From Ornithorhynchus anatinus (Eukaryota; Chordata; Mammalia; Monotremata; Ornithorhynchidae), in the NCBI RefSeq assembly GCF_004115215.2, contig NW_024396743.1, positions 496,001 to 560,000 on the forward strand: 64,000 nucleotides of DNA. The letters run 5' to 3'. A program made the position numbers and the translations under genes. A model generated the notes under the pieces. That model was not told the origin of the DNA, did no database searches, and worked only from the letters and a program-made list of their open reading frames with translations. Positions 62,201 to 64,000 of this stretch are shown in pieces; position 1 is the first letter of the stretch; each line of letters starts with the position of its first letter.

Positions 62201-63728
62201 AATCGTGTTTCTACAGATGAGGGTACTGAGGCATAGAGAAGTGAAGTGCCTTGCCCAAGGTCACACAGCAGACACGTGGCAGAGCTGGGATTAGAACCCA
62301 AGTCCTTCTGACTCCCAGGCCCATGCTCTAAACCCTAGGTCACTCTGATGAAGGGTAATGACACGACCACTGTGGGCAGAGACTGTGTAAGATCTAATCG
62401 TGGTGCTTGTTAAGCATTTACTATGTACCAAGTACTGTACTAAGTGCTGGTTCAACGTGGGACTCACAGTCTAAGTAGAAGGGAGGACACGAATTGAATC
62501 CCCATTTTGCAGTTGAAGGAACTGAAGCAGAGAGAAGTTAAATGACTTGCCCAGGGACTCACAGAAGACAAGTGGAGGAGACCGGATTAGAACCCAGGTC
62601 CTCTGACTCCCAGACCCGGGGTCTTCCCTTTAGGCCATGCTGCTTCTCCGGTTATACTGTGTTTACCCCAGTGCTCGGCACAGGGACATGGGAGACCGGG
62701 GACAAGGAGAAGCCCACCCCCACCCAGGGAAAGGTGGGCAACTAACAGGGAACCCCCCCACAACATCCTCAGGTCTCCCGGGCAGGAGTCTCCAGCCTCC
62801 TCGGGAGCGGGTCTGGTCTCTGCCCGTGAGCCCAGAGATGCCCTGGGGAGTCACCGGGGGCCGGATCACGCGGCCCTTCTCCGACGGGCAACGCTGGGGC
62901 CTAGCTGGACCGACCCGGGGTTTCTCCCTGGGGGTCCTGCTCCCGGGCCCGGCGAAGAACCTCACCATCGAACTGGTACTGGATGATGTTGTTGAAGACC
63001 TCCAGCAGGAAGAAGACGAGGTGGTGATTCTGCACGCTGGAGAACAGGAACCACGAGGTGGAGAAGGCTTCCAGCAGGTGCAGGAGCTTGTTGGCTGCCA
63101 CCATGGAGAGACTCTTGAGGTACGGGGACACTGCGGGGGAGATGGAGGGGATGCTGACCGGCCTCGGGGGACCAGCCTTCCCCGGGTCTTGCTGCGGGGG
63201 CCGCAGCCCGCCTAACCCCGGCCCTCCGACAAACCGTGCCTGAGCTGCTCATCGGAAAGGGCCGTTAGGGCATCACCGGAGCTGAGCCACCCACGGCCAT
63301 CAACGGGCACGGTTCTTCCTCGGGTCCCGCCCCCCTGCGAGGGTGGGCAGTGGAGGGCGGGGGCCCAATAATAATAATGATGATAATAATAATGAGGGTA
63401 TTTGTTGAGCGCTTACTGGGTGTTAAGTACTTTACTAAGTGCTGGGGTAGATCTAGGTTAACCAAGTTGGACACAGTCCCTGTCCGCAAAGGGCTCAGAC
63501 GCTTCCTCGGCGGACAGTATTAACCACTCTGATCTGCCCCTTAAATCGGTATCCTGGCACCCTCCGATGGCGGCGGCCGGGGTCATAGCCCGCGGCCCCA
63601 AACTTGGCAGGGGTGGGGGACCCCCTCCCCCTTTGCCCCCACCACTCACCGTTCACCACGATGGTGAGCAGGCAGTCGAAGAGCGGCTGCAGGCGCTGGT
63701 GGCCGCTGGTGATGATCTTGTGGAACAC
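59273..63728 (-). CDS. HID1: HID1, C-terminal part (gene continues beyond window)
   Basis: Golgi/trans-Golgi-associated HID-1 protein needed for dense-core vesicle and large secretory granule formation. Eight 3' coding exons: 63650-63728, 62966-63130, 61623-61850, 61314-61432, 60401-60481, 60186-60277, 59682-59840, 59273-59336. They give 328 residues with all phases joining, matching the last 40 percent of the human protein (788 residues). Markers: VFHKIITSGHQRLQPLFDCL, NHHLVFFLLEVFNNIIQYQF, NSNLVYAIIRKRSVFHQLVN, a low-complexity linker (RPAAPAEPGTLKTSLVATPG), VLSWKSKLPLQTIMRLLQVL, GLVGLLPVPHPILIRKY-like (HGTLVGLLPVPHPILIRKYQ), and the end WYDTDVKLFEIQRV. No disruptions. The 5' exons lie to the right of the window; 63729-64000 is intron. 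Confidence 0.96.
61179..61285 (-). mobile_element. Mon-1 CORE-SINE, partial, HID1 intron
   Basis: 'actatgtgccaggcactgta' and 'gggtggatacaagcaaattg'. Ends about 28 bases from the donor of the 61314-61432 exon. Confidence 0.8.
61966..62350 (-). mobile_element. Two joined Mon-1 SINEs with (GAA)n tail, HID1 intron
   Basis: A (GAA)n run (61966-61983), a first antisense SINE 3' half (61988-62126), then a second, nearly full antisense SINE (62127-62350) with its own (TTA)n-type tail. Confidence 0.8.
62397..62650 (-). mobile_element. Mon-1 CORE-SINE, HID1 intron
   Basis: 'ttgttaagcatttactatgt' to head 'aggccatgctgcttctcc'. Confidence 0.85.
63367..63500 (-). mobile_element. Mon-1 CORE-SINE, partial, HID1 intron
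   Basis: (AAT)n-type tail then 'ttgttgagcgcttactgggt'. Head half absent. Confidence 0.8.
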
Positions 63729-63835
63729 CTGGGAGCGTAACAAGCCCAACTATGGAGAGCGGCTCAAGCCCACCCACCCAGAGCTCAAAATGGTTCAGCC
63801 CACAGAAAGACCTCCCCCCTCCGCCCGCCCCGCGA

Positions 63836-63990
63836 CAGTGTGGGGTAACCGTGGGCAGGGCTATTCCAGGGCGAGACCAGTAGGGACCGTGGGCAGAGCC
63901 ATTCTGGGCCGGGGGCGGAACCGTGAAGGACAGTGTGGGACCTGTCCAAACCGGGAGCGGGTCCATTTGGGCCCGTGGGCGGGACACTTA
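63836..63990 (+). repeat. Imperfect tandem repeat, HID1 intron
   Basis: 'accgtgggcaggg' and 'accgtgggcagag' head two units about 40 bases apart, with further related GC-rich units ('cccgtgggcgggac') to the window edge. Confidence 0.5.
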
Positions 63991-64000
63991 GATCTGGGAC

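Overview
This window is nuclear DNA from a monotreme, most likely platypus (an echidna is not excluded). Two things point there. The interspersed repeats are dominated by the tRNA-derived Mon-1 CORE-SINE and the 3' ends of its L2 LINE partner, recognisable by 'aagcgcttactatgtgc', 'cacacagcaggcaagtggc' and 'caataaatacgattg'. The genes, in order and orientation, reproduce a block known from human chromosome 17q25.1: [TMEM104?] - GRIN2C - FDXR - FADS6 - USH1G - OTOP2 - OTOP3 - HID1. Gene identities come from recognising family protein sequences; exon limits come from reading GT/AG splice sites and checking that codon phase carries across each junction.

Layout. Bases 1-835 look like the 3' end of a plus-strand gene (poly(A) signal at 811; TMEM104 by synteny only). 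GRIN2C (minus, 3839-11571, 12 coding exons) encodes the NMDA receptor subunit GluN2C. FDXR (minus, 14139-18870, 12 exons) encodes mitochondrial NADPH:adrenodoxin reductase. A SINE-packed spacer follows (19.2-22.1 kb). FADS6 (minus, 23866-28196, 6 exons) encodes a membrane desaturase. A spacer of about 8 kb separates it from USH1G/SANS (minus, 37538-41987, 2 coding exons), an ankyrin/SAM scaffold of hair cells. OTOP2 (plus, 44383-48365) and OTOP3 (plus, 52149-56868) are tandem duplicates encoding otopetrin proton channels. The last eight coding exons of HID1 (minus, 59273-63728) close the window.

The genes form a stable neighbourhood and not a pathway, although USH1G and the otopetrins share links with inner-ear or acid-sensing biology. 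Gene ends carry poly(A) signals. GC-rich blocks resembling CpG islands lie at the GRIN2C, FDXR, FADS6 and USH1G starts and at 49.0-50.6 kb before OTOP3.

Most exons are intact. Single-base frame disruptions occur in three GC-rich terminal regions: the last GRIN2C exon, the last OTOP2 exon, and exons 5-6 of OTOP3. Consensus errors in the assembly are the leading explanation, but lineage-specific loss of OTOP3 is not excluded. No undescribed system was found. The most interesting items are a 43-bp intronic exon-like duplicate in GRIN2C with copied splice sites and an in-frame stop, a possible upstream in-frame OTOP3 exon with 21-bp repeats, and tandem arrays grown from L2 and SINE pieces.
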